Positions 1 through 7,993 of a DNA stretch of 64,000 nt are shown here, piece by piece. The notes under the pieces were generated by a model that saw only the letters and a program-made list of their open reading frames with translations, was not told the DNA's origin and did not search any database. A program made the translations under genes and the position numbers. Source of the stretch: Parvibaculum sp963975745 (GTDB taxonomy: Bacteria > Pseudomonadota > Alphaproteobacteria > Parvibaculales > Parvibaculaceae); assembly GCF_963975745.1 (NCBI RefSeq), contig NZ_CAXBIB010000008.1:1-64000 (forward strand). The letters run 5' to 3'. How positions within the stretch are numbered: position 1 is the first letter of the stretch; every line of letters begins with the position of its first letter.

Positions 1-80
1 CTACAATCCAAATGCCACTCTCTTTTGCAGAGGAATCCCCAAGGGGAGGGTGGGAAGAAAGGACCCTGCCGGGCCGCCCA

Positions 81-107
81 TGGACTCCGGCTTTCGCCGG
101 GGTGACA
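81..107. repeat. Small palindromic intergenic repeat
   Basis: The core at 84-103 folds as an 8-bp hairpin: left arm ACTCCGGC, TTTC loop, right arm GCCGGGGT with one G-T pair. It lies between the window start and the tipF-like gene. The pattern (tggactccgg, ttcg, ccggggtgac) resembles short interspersed palindromes that are common between genes in alphaproteobacterial genomes. I see only one clear copy here, so repeat status is inferred from the look of the element. Confidence 0.45.
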
Positions 108-148
108 CGGTTGTATTGGGGGCCGGAGGCGCTTCCAGCACCGCATAG

Positions 149-163
149 TTAACCGTTTCTCAA
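149..163 (+). promoter_or_regulatory. Possible CtrA box (TTAA-N7-TCAA) upstream of tipF-like gene
   Basis: TTAA at 149-152 and TCAA at 160-163 are separated by seven bases, matching 7 of 8 positions of the CtrA consensus TTAA-N7-TTAA. The site is 56 bp before the ATG at 219, a usual distance for a promoter element. CtrA control of polar flagellar genes is known in Caulobacter; its operation here is inference. Confidence 0.35.
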
Positions 164-218
164 GGGCTCGGGCATAGGGTGAAGAACGAGTGAATTCCGG
201 GAAAACGGGGGCCTTCCC

Positions 219-1481
219 ATGCCGCTGCCGATCAAACATTCCGCCGCCACGCTGCTTTATGTGCTGCCGTCGATCGGACTGGCGCTGGGCGCGATCGCGA
301 TTTTCGGCGCCGATCCGAAGCTGGCCGCACTGGGCGGGCTGATCGCCTGCCTGCTGGGCGCCGAAGCCCATGCCGCGATTTCGCGTTCGATCGAGCGCAA
401 ACAGGTGCGCCGCGAATTGCAGGAACTGACCAGCCTCGCGGCCGGACTGTCGCGCGATCTCGACGAGGCGGCCGACAAGATCGTCGAAATGGAAGAACGC
501 TTCGAACGCGAAACCGCCGAGCGGATGGAACGCATCTTCTCGGAAATCCGCGTCATCGAGAGTCTGGTCAAGCGGCTGGCCGAGACGCGCGCCGCCAGCG
601 CCGCCGCGCCGGCCATCGAAGCCTCGGCGCCGGCGCCGCGCGCGCCCGACAGCGACGTGCCGCCGCCGGAACCGACGCGCGGCATTGCGCAGATGGACGA
701 TGGCGAGCTTCTCGACACGATCCGCCGCTCGCTCGAAACCAACCGCGTCGACCTCTATCTGCAGCCCGTGGTCAGCCTGCCGCAGCGCAAGGTGCTTTAC
801 TATGAGGGTCTGTCGCGCATCCGCACCGACCGGGGCGAACTGATCATGCCGCGCGACTACATGCGCGTCGCCGAACCCGCCGGCATGATGCCGGCGGTCG
901 ACAACATCCTGCTCTTCCGCTGCATCCAGGTGGTCAGGAAGCTCGCCCAGCGCAACAGCAAGGCCGGCGTGTTCTGCAACATCTCGGCCTTCTCGCTGCT
1001 CGATTCGGACTTCTTCCCGCAGTTCATCGAATACATGCAGCACAACAAGGATCTGGCGCAGCAGCTGATCTTCGAGTTCAGCCAGATGACCGTCAACGGC
1101 GCGGGGCCGGTGGAGGAAGCCAGCCTCGAGGCACTGGCCGCGCTCGGCTTCCGCTTCTCGATGGACCAGGTGACCAGCCTCAAGCTCGACCCGAAGGAAC
1201 TGCACGACCGCAATTTCCGCTTCATCAAGGTCTCGGCCCAGACGCTGCTCGACGGGCGGCAGATGGCGGCCGGCGATATCGATGCCGGCGACCTGAAGGA
1301 GCTGTTGCGCCGCAACGGCATCCAGCTGATCGTCGACAAGGTCGAGAGCGAGCGCGAGGTGGTCGACATTCTCGACCTCAATGTCGCCTTCGGACAGGGC
1401 TATCTCTTCGGCGAACCCCGGCCGGTGCGCGAAAGCGTGCTGCGCGAGGAGCCGGCGGCGATGTCGATCGCGGCGGATTGA
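219..1481 (+). CDS. tipF: TipF-like degenerate EAL-domain membrane protein
   Basis: A 420-aa protein with two hydrophobic segments (about residues 8-30 and 35-52), a charged coiled-coil-like stretch (55-122), an Ala/Pro-rich linker (125-152) and a C-terminal EAL domain (about 165-405). This is the architecture of Caulobacter TipF, a c-di-GMP receptor that positions the flagellum. Catalytic signatures are eroded: EAL reads EGL (196-198), the DDFG-like motif reads MDQV, and EGVE reads DKVE. CNIS (253-256) and GYLFG remain. It is therefore probably a c-di-GMP sensor and not a phosphodiesterase. No strong ribosome site precedes the ATG, but the frame begins with the membrane segment as expected. 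A generic EAL protein is the alternative. Confidence 0.72.
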   Translation: MPLPIKHSAATLLYVLPSIGLALGAIAIFGADPKLAALGGLIACLLGAEAHAAISRSIERKQVRRELQELTSLAAGLSRDLDEAADKIVEMEERFERETAERMERIFSEIRVIESLVKRLAETRAASAAAPAIEASAPAPRAPDSDVPPPEPTRGIAQMDDGELLDTIRRSLETNRVDLYLQPVVSLPQRKVLYYEGLSRIRTDRGELIMPRDYMRVAEPAGMMPAVDNILLFRCIQVVRKLAQRNSKAGVFCNISAFSLLDSDFFPQFIEYMQHNKDLAQQLIFEFSQMTVNGAGPVEEASLEALAALGFRFSMDQVTSLKLDPKELHDRNFRFIKVSAQTLLDGRQMAAGDIDAGDLKELLRRNGIQLIVDKVESEREVVDILDLNVAFGQGYLFGEPRPVRESVLREEPAAMSIAAD

Positions 1482-1583
1482 GGTTCAGGCACAGTTTTTC
1501 CGGCAAACGGTCCCTCGGTTGACAGGGGGTGGCCCGGCGGTATCTTGCCCCGGCCCTGCCCCCGAAGCCCCGAGAGGAACCCC

Positions 1584-2429
1584 ATGAGCCTTGCCGATCT
1601 CAAGCCCGTCATCGAGGCCGCCTTCGACAATCGCGACGCCGTCAATTTCCAGACCAAGGGCGAGGTGCGCGAGGCCGTGGAGGCGGCGCTCAACGCGCTC
1701 GATGCCGGCACGGCGCGGGTCGCCGAGAAGTTCAAAGGCGAATGGCTGGTCAACCAGTGGCTCAAGAAGGCCGTGCTGCTGTCCTTCCGCCTCAACGACA
1801 TGGCGCTGATCGCCGGCGGACCCGGCACCGACACCCATTGGTGGGACAAGGTGCCGTCGAAATTCGCCGGCTGGGGCGAGGCCGAATTCCGCAAGGCGGG
1901 GTTCCGCGCCGTGCCCGGCGCGGTGGTGCGCCGCTCGGCCTATATCGCACCCGGCGTGGTGGTGATGCCGTCCTTCGTCAATCTCGGCGCCTATGTCGAC
2001 GAGGGAACGATGGTCGATACCTGGGTCACCGTCGGCTCCTGCGCGCAGATCGGGAAGAACTGCCACCTGTCGGGCGGCGTCGGGATCGGCGGCGTGCTGG
2101 AGCCGCTGCAGGCCAATCCGGTCATCATCGAGGATAATTGCTTCATCGGCGCGCGCTCGGAAGTGGTCGAAGGGGTGATCGTCGGCGAGGGGGCGGTGCT
2201 CTCGATGGGCGTCTTCATCTCGGCCTCGACCAAGATCATCGACCGGGCGACCGGCGAGGTGCATATCGGCCGCGTGCCGCCCTACTCGGTCGTCGTGCCG
2301 GGCTCGCTGCCGGGCAAGCCCAACCCGGACGGCTCGCCTTCGCCGTCGCTCTATTGCTGCGTCATCGTCAAGACCGTCGATGCGCAGACGCGGGCCAAGA
2401 CCGCGATCAACGAACTCCTGCGCGACTGA
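1584..2429 (+). CDS. dapD: 2,3,4,5-tetrahydropyridine-2,6-dicarboxylate N-succinyltransferase
   Basis: A 281-aa cytoplasmic enzyme that succinylates tetrahydrodipicolinate in the succinylase branch of lysine and meso-diaminopimelate synthesis. An N-terminal helical part (1-100) is followed by hexapeptide repeats of a left-handed beta-helix (about 110-240), including segments such as GVGIGGVLEP and NCFIGARSEVVEGV. Length matches the family (274-285 aa). The ATG at 1584 is chosen because AGAGGAAC lies just upstream and the protein then begins MSLADLKPVIEAAF; the in-frame ATG 39 bp earlier has no such support. It is followed after about 55 bp by dapE, the next succinylase-branch hydrolase, so the two are likely co-transcribed. 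Confidence 0.96.
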   Translation: MSLADLKPVIEAAFDNRDAVNFQTKGEVREAVEAALNALDAGTARVAEKFKGEWLVNQWLKKAVLLSFRLNDMALIAGGPGTDTHWWDKVPSKFAGWGEAEFRKAGFRAVPGAVVRRSAYIAPGVVVMPSFVNLGAYVDEGTMVDTWVTVGSCAQIGKNCHLSGGVGIGGVLEPLQANPVIIEDNCFIGARSEVVEGVIVGEGAVLSMGVFISASTKIIDRATGEVHIGRVPPYSVVVPGSLPGKPNPDGSPSPSLYCCVIVKTVDAQTRAKTAINELLRD

Positions 2430-2486
2430 GGCGCGCGTGAGCGGGTTCATTTGACGGCGTGGCGGGCGGCGGGCTACCAAGGTGCC

Positions 2487-3671
2487 ATGACCGCACCCGC
2501 CACACCCTACAGGCCGCTCGATATCGCCGCCGAACTGATCCGCTGCCCGAGCGTGACGCCGGAAGATGCCGGCGCGCTCGCCGTGCTGGAACGCTATCTG
2601 GCGCCGCTGGGTTTCGCCTGCGAGCGGATGCGCTTTTCCGACAAGGACACGCCCGACATCGACAATCTCTATGCGCGGCTCGGCAGCGGTCGGCCCCATT
2701 TCTGCTTTGCCGGCCATACCGATGTGGTGCCGGTGGGCGAGGCCGCGGCCTGGACCGTCGACCCGTTTGCGGGTGAGGTCAGGGACGGGCGGCTTTACGG
2801 ACGGGGCGCGGCCGACATGAAGGGCTCGATCGCCAGTTTCGTCGCGGCGGCGCAGCGCATCGCGGCAGAGGGGTTTCAAGGGTCGATCAGCCTGCTGATC
2901 ACCGGCGACGAGGAAGGGCCGAGCATCAACGGTACGAAGAAGGTGCTCGAAACGCTCAAGGCGCGAGGCGAGACGATCGACCATTGCATCGTCGGCGAGC
3001 CGACCTGCGTCGAGCGGCTGGGCGACATGATCAAGGTCGGGCGGCGCGGCAGCATCAATGGCTGGCTGACGGTGACCGGTTGTCAAGGCCATGTCGCCTA
3101 TCCGCATCTCGCCGACAATCCGGTGCCCAAGCTGCTTGAAATGCTCCGGCGGCTCGAGGCGCATCTGCTCGACGAAGGGACCGCGCATTTCCAGCCCTCC
3201 AATCTCGAGATCACCTCGGTCGATGTCGGCAATTCGGCGACCAATGTCATTCCGGGAAGTGCGCGCGCCGTTCTCAACATCCGGTTCAACGACCTCCATA
3301 CCGGCGCGTCGCTGGAAAAATGGATGCGCGACGTCTGCGACGCCGTCGCCGCCGAAACCGGCGCCCGGTACACTCTCAAGGCCGTGACTTCGGGCGAGGC
3401 CTTTCTGACGCCGCCGGGGGCCTTCTCGGCGCTGATCGCGGCGGCGGCGCAAAAGGTGACGGGCGTGACGCCGGAACTTTCGACCAGCGGCGGCACCTCG
3501 GATGCGCGTTTCATCCGCGCCCATGCGCCGGTCGTCGAGTTCGGACTGCCCAACCAGACCATGCACAAGGCCGACGAGAATGCCGGCATCGACGACATCA
3601 CGCGGCTGGCCGATATCTACGAGGCGGTGCTGCGCGGCTATTTTGCCGGACAAGCGGAGGCGGCAGCGTGA
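2487..3671 (+). CDS. dapE: Succinyl-diaminopimelate desuccinylase
   Basis: A 394-aa M20-family metallohydrolase that releases succinate from N-succinyl-LL-diaminopimelate. Visible signatures are GHTDVVPVG (first metal His/Asp), GRGAADMKGS (bridging Asp) and TGDEEGPS (catalytic Glu-Glu), with a lid domain in the middle and a C-terminal metal His in the NQTMHKADE segment. The ATG at 2487 gives the family length; an upstream in-frame TTG at 2451 would add 12 unconserved residues. Its stop overlaps the GTG of the next gene, so translation is probably coupled. Confidence 0.95.
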   Translation: MTAPATPYRPLDIAAELIRCPSVTPEDAGALAVLERYLAPLGFACERMRFSDKDTPDIDNLYARLGSGRPHFCFAGHTDVVPVGEAAAWTVDPFAGEVRDGRLYGRGAADMKGSIASFVAAAQRIAAEGFQGSISLLITGDEEGPSINGTKKVLETLKARGETIDHCIVGEPTCVERLGDMIKVGRRGSINGWLTVTGCQGHVAYPHLADNPVPKLLEMLRRLEAHLLDEGTAHFQPSNLEITSVDVGNSATNVIPGSARAVLNIRFNDLHTGASLEKWMRDVCDAVAAETGARYTLKAVTSGEAFLTPPGAFSALIAAAAQKVTGVTPELSTSGGTSDARFIRAHAPVVEFGLPNQTMHKADENAGIDDITRLADIYEAVLRGYFAGQAEAAA

Positions 3672-4273
3672 CCAGTATCGGCGAAATCACACGCGGGCTG
3701 ACCGGCGCCTGGCGGATCGTCAAGCGCGAGGAGAGCGCGCGGGAATGTTTCGACCTGTCGGCCGACGGGGCGGTGCGCTCGTTCACGGCGCTGGTGCTGA
3801 GCCTGCCGCTCGCGTTCCTGTCCGCGACGGCGCTGTGGCGGATCGCGCAATCGGAACTCGATGTCAGCTTCGACGTTTCCTTCGGATCCTTCATGATCGC
3901 CGAGATGGCCAGCACGCTGATCTACTGGGCGCTGTTTCTGCTGGCGATGCTGCGCATCGCGCGGGTGCTCGATCTCGGTGCCAACTACACGGCCTATCTG
4001 ATCACCTATAACTGGGGCGTGCTGCTGACATCGGCGGTGTTTGCCGTGCCGCTGATCCTCTATTCGCTGGGGGCGCTGCCGGCCGGCGGGGCTATGCTGC
4101 TGTCGATGCCGGCGCTGTTTCTGCTCGGCTGGTATCGCTGGCAGATCGCGCGGACCGTGCTCGGCGCCGAGCCGGGGCCGGCGGCCGCAATCCTTGTGTT
4201 CGATTTCGTGCTCAATTTCAGCATCGGCCAGTTGCTGGGCGCGCTGTTCCTGACCGGCGGGAGCCCAGCTTGA
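3668..4273 (+). CDS. Predicted integral membrane protein
   Basis: A 201-aa protein starting at a GTG that overlaps the dapE stop. Four or five hydrophobic segments are visible, roughly residues 38-58, 78-98, 105-130, 135-155 and 170-195, with a short charged N-terminus (EITRGLTGAWRIVKREE). The layout recalls Yip1-like or other small unassigned membrane proteins; I recognise no catalytic motif. Its stop overlaps the TTG of murI, so it sits inside the dapD-dapE-murI transcription unit and may have a cell-envelope role, which is inference from position only. Confidence 0.72.
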   Translation: MTSIGEITRGLTGAWRIVKREESARECFDLSADGAVRSFTALVLSLPLAFLSATALWRIAQSELDVSFDVSFGSFMIAEMASTLIYWALFLLAMLRIARVLDLGANYTAYLITYNWGVLLTSAVFAVPLILYSLGALPAGGAMLLSMPALFLLGWYRWQIARTVLGAEPGPAAAILVFDFVLNFSIGQLLGALFLTGGSPA

Positions 4274-5106
4274 GCGACAACCGGCCCATCGGGGTGTTCG
4301 ACAGCGGCATTGGCGGCATCACCGTGCTGAAGGCGCTGCGCCAGCGCCTGCCGCATGAAGACCTCGTCTATCTCGGCGACACGGCGCGGCTGCCCTATGG
4401 CACCAAGAGCGCCGAGACCGTGACCGCCTATGCGACGCAGGCGACGCGCTACCTGATGCGGCACGACATCAAGATGGCCGTGATCGCATGCAATACGGCC
4501 GCTTCGGTCGCGCTCGATCCGCTGGCCGCCGCGTTGGCGCCGCTGCCGGTCGTGGGCGTGGTGGGACCGGGCGCGGAGGCCGGCGTCAAGGCCTCGAAGT
4601 CGGGCCGGATCGGCGTGCTGGCCACCGAGGCAACGGTGCGCGGCGGCGCCTATGTGCGCGCCATTCATGCGCTCGACCGCGACGCCCGGGTGACGCAGGC
4701 GCCTTGCGGGCTGTTCGTGACGCTGGCCGAAGAGGGATGGGTGACGGGCGATGTCGCCGAGGCGGCCGCGCGGCGCTATCTGGCGCCGCTTTTCAAGGGC
4801 CGCAACGTACCCGACACGCTGGTGCTGGGCTGCACGCATTTTCCGGTGCTGGCCCGCGTCATCGGCCGGGTGGCCGGTACGATGACCAGCGGCGGCGTCA
4901 AGCTTGTCGACAGCGCCGCGACGACGGCCCGCTTCGTCGAGAAGGAGCTGGCCGCAAAGGGCCTCGCCGCCAAACGGCGCGGCAAGGGCAAGACGCGCTT
5001 CATGGCCACCGACAGTCCCGAGCGTTTCGCGCGGGTGGGCGGCATCTTCTTCGGCGAGACGATCGCCAAGAAGGATGTCGAGCTGGTTGATATCCGGCCG
5101 GGTTGA
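4270..5106 (+). CDS. murI: Glutamate racemase
   Basis: A 278-aa cofactor-independent racemase that makes D-glutamate for peptidoglycan. Both catalytic cysteine motifs are present: VIACNTAAS near residue 75 and LGCTHFPVL near 185. The N-terminal signature VFDSGIGGITVLKAL and the YLGDTARLPYG segment are also typical. Translation begins at TTG (4270), overlapping the preceding stop. Together with dapD and dapE upstream this forms a cluster supplying cell-wall precursors. The lysine-rich tail (KRRGKGKTRFMATDSPERF) is ordinary for the family. Confidence 0.95.
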   Translation: MSDNRPIGVFDSGIGGITVLKALRQRLPHEDLVYLGDTARLPYGTKSAETVTAYATQATRYLMRHDIKMAVIACNTAASVALDPLAAALAPLPVVGVVGPGAEAGVKASKSGRIGVLATEATVRGGAYVRAIHALDRDARVTQAPCGLFVTLAEEGWVTGDVAEAAARRYLAPLFKGRNVPDTLVLGCTHFPVLARVIGRVAGTMTSGGVKLVDSAATTARFVEKELAAKGLAAKRRGKGKTRFMATDSPERFARVGGIFFGETIAKKDVELVDIRPG

Positions 5107-5119
5107 CGCCGGAAGCGCT

Positions 5120-5860
5120 CTAGTCGTAATCGACCTGCAAAAGATAGAGACCGTCGGGCGGCGCGACCGGACCGCAGGCGGCGCGGTCCCTGGCGGCCAG
5201 TGCCTTTGCGACATCGCGCGACGTCCATTTGCCCTCGCCGACCATTTTCAGCGTACCGACGAAAGAGCGCACCTGATTGTGCAGGAAGCTGCGCGCGCGG
5301 CAGGCGATCTCGATTTCATCCGCGTAGCGCGATACCGAAATTTCGTCGACTGTCTTCAGCGGCGATTTCGCCTGGCATTGCACCGAGCGGAAGGTCGTGA
5401 AGTCGTGATGGCCGACAAGGGATTGCGCGGCGGCGTGCATCGCCTCAACGTCGAGCGGCCGGTTGACCAGCCAGGCCTGACCGCGATCGAGCGTCAGGGG
5501 CGCGCGGCGGTTGACGATACGGTACATGTAGTGGCGTTTGACGGCCGAGAAGCGCGCCTCGAATGTGTCCGGCACCTCTTCCGCCGCGACGATGGCGACG
5601 GGGTGCGGACGCATATGGGCATTGGCCGCATCGCGCAGCGTGTCGGGCGCGACCGCCGTTTCGAGATCGAGATGGGCGACCTGACCCAGTGCATGAACGC
5701 CGGCATCGGTTCGGCCAGCGCCGTGAACCTTCACATCGGCACCGCAGAAGCCCTTGATCCCCGCCTCCAGCACATGCTGGACCGAGAGACCGTTGGCCTG
5801 CGCCTGCCAGCCGACAAAGGGCGCGCCATCATATTCGATGGTGAGCTTGTAGCGGGGCAT
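5120..5860 (-). CDS. truA: tRNA pseudouridine(38-40) synthase TruA
   Basis: A 246-aa enzyme that converts uridines 38-40 of the tRNA anticodon arm to pseudouridine. It has the N-terminal YDGAPFVGWQ motif, the catalytic Asp in GAGRTDAGVHALGQ (about residue 52) and a conserved RSFLHNQVRSFVGTL segment near the end. The ATG at 5860 overlaps the fmt stop by one base (TGATG), indicating translational coupling. A longer reading frame runs upstream through fmt but has no family support. Confidence 0.95.
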   Translation of the reverse strand: MPRYKLTIEYDGAPFVGWQAQANGLSVQHVLEAGIKGFCGADVKVHGAGRTDAGVHALGQVAHLDLETAVAPDTLRDAANAHMRPHPVAIVAAEEVPDTFEARFSAVKRHYMYRIVNRRAPLTLDRGQAWLVNRPLDVEAMHAAAQSLVGHHDFTTFRSVQCQAKSPLKTVDEISVSRYADEIEIACRARSFLHNQVRSFVGTLKMVGEGKWTSRDVAKALAARDRAACGPVAPPDGLYLLQVDYD

Positions 5861-6801
5861 CAGGCGACACGCTCGCCGGGGCCGAGCGGGAAGCCGCGCA
5901 GAAAGTCGCGTGCGCCGACCGGCGCCTTGCCGGCGCGCTGCAGTTCCGCAATTTCGAGGGCGCCCTGCCCGCAGGCAATGGTGATGGTGTCGCCGGCGGC
6001 CAGAATCTCGCCCGGCTTGCCCGTCCTGTCGACCGGACGGGCGCGAAGGATCTTGATGCGGATGCGCTCGCTGCCGCGCATAACCTCGAAGAAAGCGCCA
6101 GGCGACGGCGTCAGGCCGCGAATGTGGCAATCGAGTTCGCGCGCCGGACGCGACCAGTCGATGCGCGCCTCCGCCTTGCCGATCTTGGCCGCATAGGTGA
6201 CGCCGTCGGCCGGCTGCGGCCTCGCCTCGAGAGCGCCGCGCGAAAGCGCCGCCAGCGCGCGCACCATCGCGCTCGCGCCAACCAGAGAAAGCCGATCATG
6301 CAGACTGCCGGCGGTTTCGCCGGGCGCGATCGCCACGCGTTCGGCCAGCAGCACCGGTCCGGTGTCGAGGCCCTGCTCCATCTGCATCACCATGACGCCC
6401 GTTTCGGCATCGCCCGCCATGATGGCGCGCTGGATCGGCGCGGCACCGCGCCAGCGCGGCAGCAGCGAGGCGTGGAGATTGAGGCAGCCGAGACGCGGCG
6501 CCTCGAGCAGCGGCTGCGGCAGGATCAGGCCATAGGCAACAACGACCGCGACATCGAGATCGAGCGCGGCGAAGGCTCGTTGTTCCTCCGCGCCCTTCAG
6601 CGAGGCCGGCGTGAAGACGGGGATGCCGTGTTCCTCGGCGAAGCGATGCACCGGTGAGGGCTGTTCGGTCATGCCGCGGCCGGCCTTGCGCGGGGGTTGC
6701 GAATAGACCGCCACCACCTCGTGACCGGCCGCAATAATTTCAGCGAGAACGGGCACCGAGAAATCGGGCGTGCCCATGAAAGCAAGGCGCAATCTATCCA
6801 T
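5860..6801 (-). CDS. fmt: Methionyl-tRNA formyltransferase
   Basis: A 313-aa enzyme that formylates initiator Met-tRNA using 10-formyl-tetrahydrofolate. The N-terminal domain begins RLAFMGTPDFSVPVL; the catalytic region contains NLHASLLPRWRGAAPIQRAI, with the Asn and His used in formyl transfer, and a downstream Asp in the TGVMVMQM region. A C-terminal OB-like tRNA-binding domain follows (about 205-313). Order def-fmt-truA on one strand is common in this class: def and fmt act at the two ends of N-formyl-methionine metabolism. Confidence 0.96.
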   Translation of the reverse strand: MDRLRLAFMGTPDFSVPVLAEIIAAGHEVVAVYSQPPRKAGRGMTEQPSPVHRFAEEHGIPVFTPASLKGAEEQRAFAALDLDVAVVVAYGLILPQPLLEAPRLGCLNLHASLLPRWRGAAPIQRAIMAGDAETGVMVMQMEQGLDTGPVLLAERVAIAPGETAGSLHDRLSLVGASAMVRALAALSRGALEARPQPADGVTYAAKIGKAEARIDWSRPARELDCHIRGLTPSPGAFFEVMRGSERIRIKILRARPVDRTGKPGEILAAGDTITIACGQGALEIAELQRAGKAPVGARDFLRGFPLGPGERVA

Positions 6802-6828
6802 TGCCTGCCTCCGGGCGGCGGACGGCGC

Positions 6829-7353
6829 TCAAGCCGGTTCCTTTTCCTGAAGCTTCTTCTGCTTGATCAGCTTCTTCAGCATCATCGAACGCTTGATGCG
6901 CGAGAGATGGTCGATGAAGAGAATGCCCTTCAGATGATCCATCTCGTGCTGCAGGCAGGTGGCGAGAAGTTCGTCGCAATCCTCCTCGCGAATCTCGCCC
7001 TGATAGTCGAGATAGCGCACACGGCAGCGTGCGGGACGTTCGACATCCTCATACATGTCGGGCACCGAGAGACAGCCCTCCTCGTAGACGGCCGTGTCGT
7101 CGGAGGTCCAGAGAATGTCCGGATTGACAAAGTAACGCGGCTGCGGCTTTTCGCCTTCGCGGGCGAGATCCATCACGATCACCTGTTTCGGCACGCCGAC
7201 CTGGATGGCGGCCAGGCCGATGCCGGGCGCCGCATACATCGTCTCCAGCATGTCGTCCATCAGCGCGCGCAGGGCATCGTCCACCCGCTCGACGGGTTTC
7301 GACACTTGCTTCAGGCGCGGGTCGGGCGCGGTGATGATTTCGCGTATGGCCAT
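6829..7353 (-). CDS. def: Peptide deformylase
   Basis: A 174-aa metalloprotease that removes the N-formyl group from nascent proteins. All three family motifs are visible: GIGLAAIQVG (about 44-53), EGCLSVPDM (about 91-99, metal Cys) and QHEMDHLKG (about 135-143, HExxH). The ATG at 7353 gives MAIREIITAPDPRLK, the usual start. The gene lies 27 bp upstream of fmt. A lysine-rich tail ends the protein. Confidence 0.96.
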   Translation of the reverse strand: MAIREIITAPDPRLKQVSKPVERVDDALRALMDDMLETMYAAPGIGLAAIQVGVPKQVIVMDLAREGEKPQPRYFVNPDILWTSDDTAVYEEGCLSVPDMYEDVERPARCRVRYLDYQGEIREEDCDELLATCLQHEMDHLKGILFIDHLSRIKRSMMLKKLIKQKKLQEKEPA

Positions 7354-7406
7354 GGGCCCTGAGATAAGCCCGGCGGGCTTTGGGGTCAAGGCGGGGCCGG
7401 GCGGGC

Positions 7407-7437
7407 GGCGAAAGCCCCGGAATCCGGGGCTTTCGCC
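7407..7437 (-). terminator. Perfect 15-bp hairpin between lipoprotein gene and def
   Basis: Two perfect 15-base arms (7407-7421 and 7423-7437) flank a single base, immediately after the stop of the lipoprotein gene on the minus strand and about 55 bp before def. There is no long U tract, only TTTC within the stem. It could be a weak terminator that separates the lipoprotein gene from def, or an mRNA-stabilising or processing hairpin. Confidence 0.5.
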
Positions 7438-7860
7438 CTATTCGCAGGCCGCGACGCAGACCTGATATTCGTTGATCTGGCCGCCGCAGGAGCGGTAGCA
7501 GCTGTGATATTGTGGCTCGCACTGGCTGGAGACGTCGCAGGCGCCGTAGTTCGCCTGCCGGCGGGGCTCGGTCGGCATCGGATATCTGGCGGCGTCGGCC
7601 GCATGAAGCTTCAGCGCCGTGATGTAGTCGTCCCTGGCCTTCTCATAGGCCCGGTCGGCACGGCGGTCTTCGCGTTTGCGGCACTGATCGCGGCGCTGCT
7701 GCTCCTCGCGCTGGCAAGCGGTTTGCTGGGTCTGGCAGTTGAGCACGCATTGCATGCCTGCTTCGCTCGCCGGCGGCGTGAAATCACGGCGCTGCTCCAT
7801 TACCGGGCCGCAGGCCGCGAGCCCCAGAAACCCCAACAAGATTGCAAGACGATAGATCAT
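7438..7860 (-). CDS. Cysteine-rich lipoprotein of unknown function
   Basis: A 140-aa protein with a signal peptide ending in the lipobox LAAC (Cys about residue 17), so it is probably membrane-anchored. The mature part has a charged helical stretch (about 50-80, many E/Q/R) and several cysteines, including CVLNCQTQQTAC, GACDVSSQC and CYRSC, that could form disulfides in the periplasm. I do not recognise the family. It is divergent from rmuC and followed by a strong hairpin. The start at 7858-7860 is chosen because it places the signal peptide at the N-terminus. Confidence 0.7.
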   Translation of the reverse strand: MIYRLAILLGFLGLAACGPVMEQRRDFTPPASEAGMQCVLNCQTQQTACQREEQQRRDQCRKREDRRADRAYEKARDDYITALKLHAADAARYPMPTEPRRQANYGACDVSSQCEPQYHSCYRSCGGQINEYQVCVAACE

Positions 7861-7993
7861 GTGAGCCCCACCCCTGTCATTCGACGACCTCGCATCGTGC
7901 ATGATAGGGAGGGGCGCCATCAGATCAATCCACAAATGCAGGCCGCGGCCGCGCCGGGAAATCGGCTATAGTCGGTCCGAATCCGGAGGCACC

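Noticed and set aside
1485..3653. Long open frame (722 codons) antisense to dapD and dapE
   Set aside because: It is His/Asp/Arg-rich, has no recognisable domain, and mirrors two certain genes; such frames arise from high GC codon bias.
4060..5214. 384-codon antisense frame over murI
   Set aside because: It covers a clear murI gene and has low-complexity Arg/His composition with no motifs.
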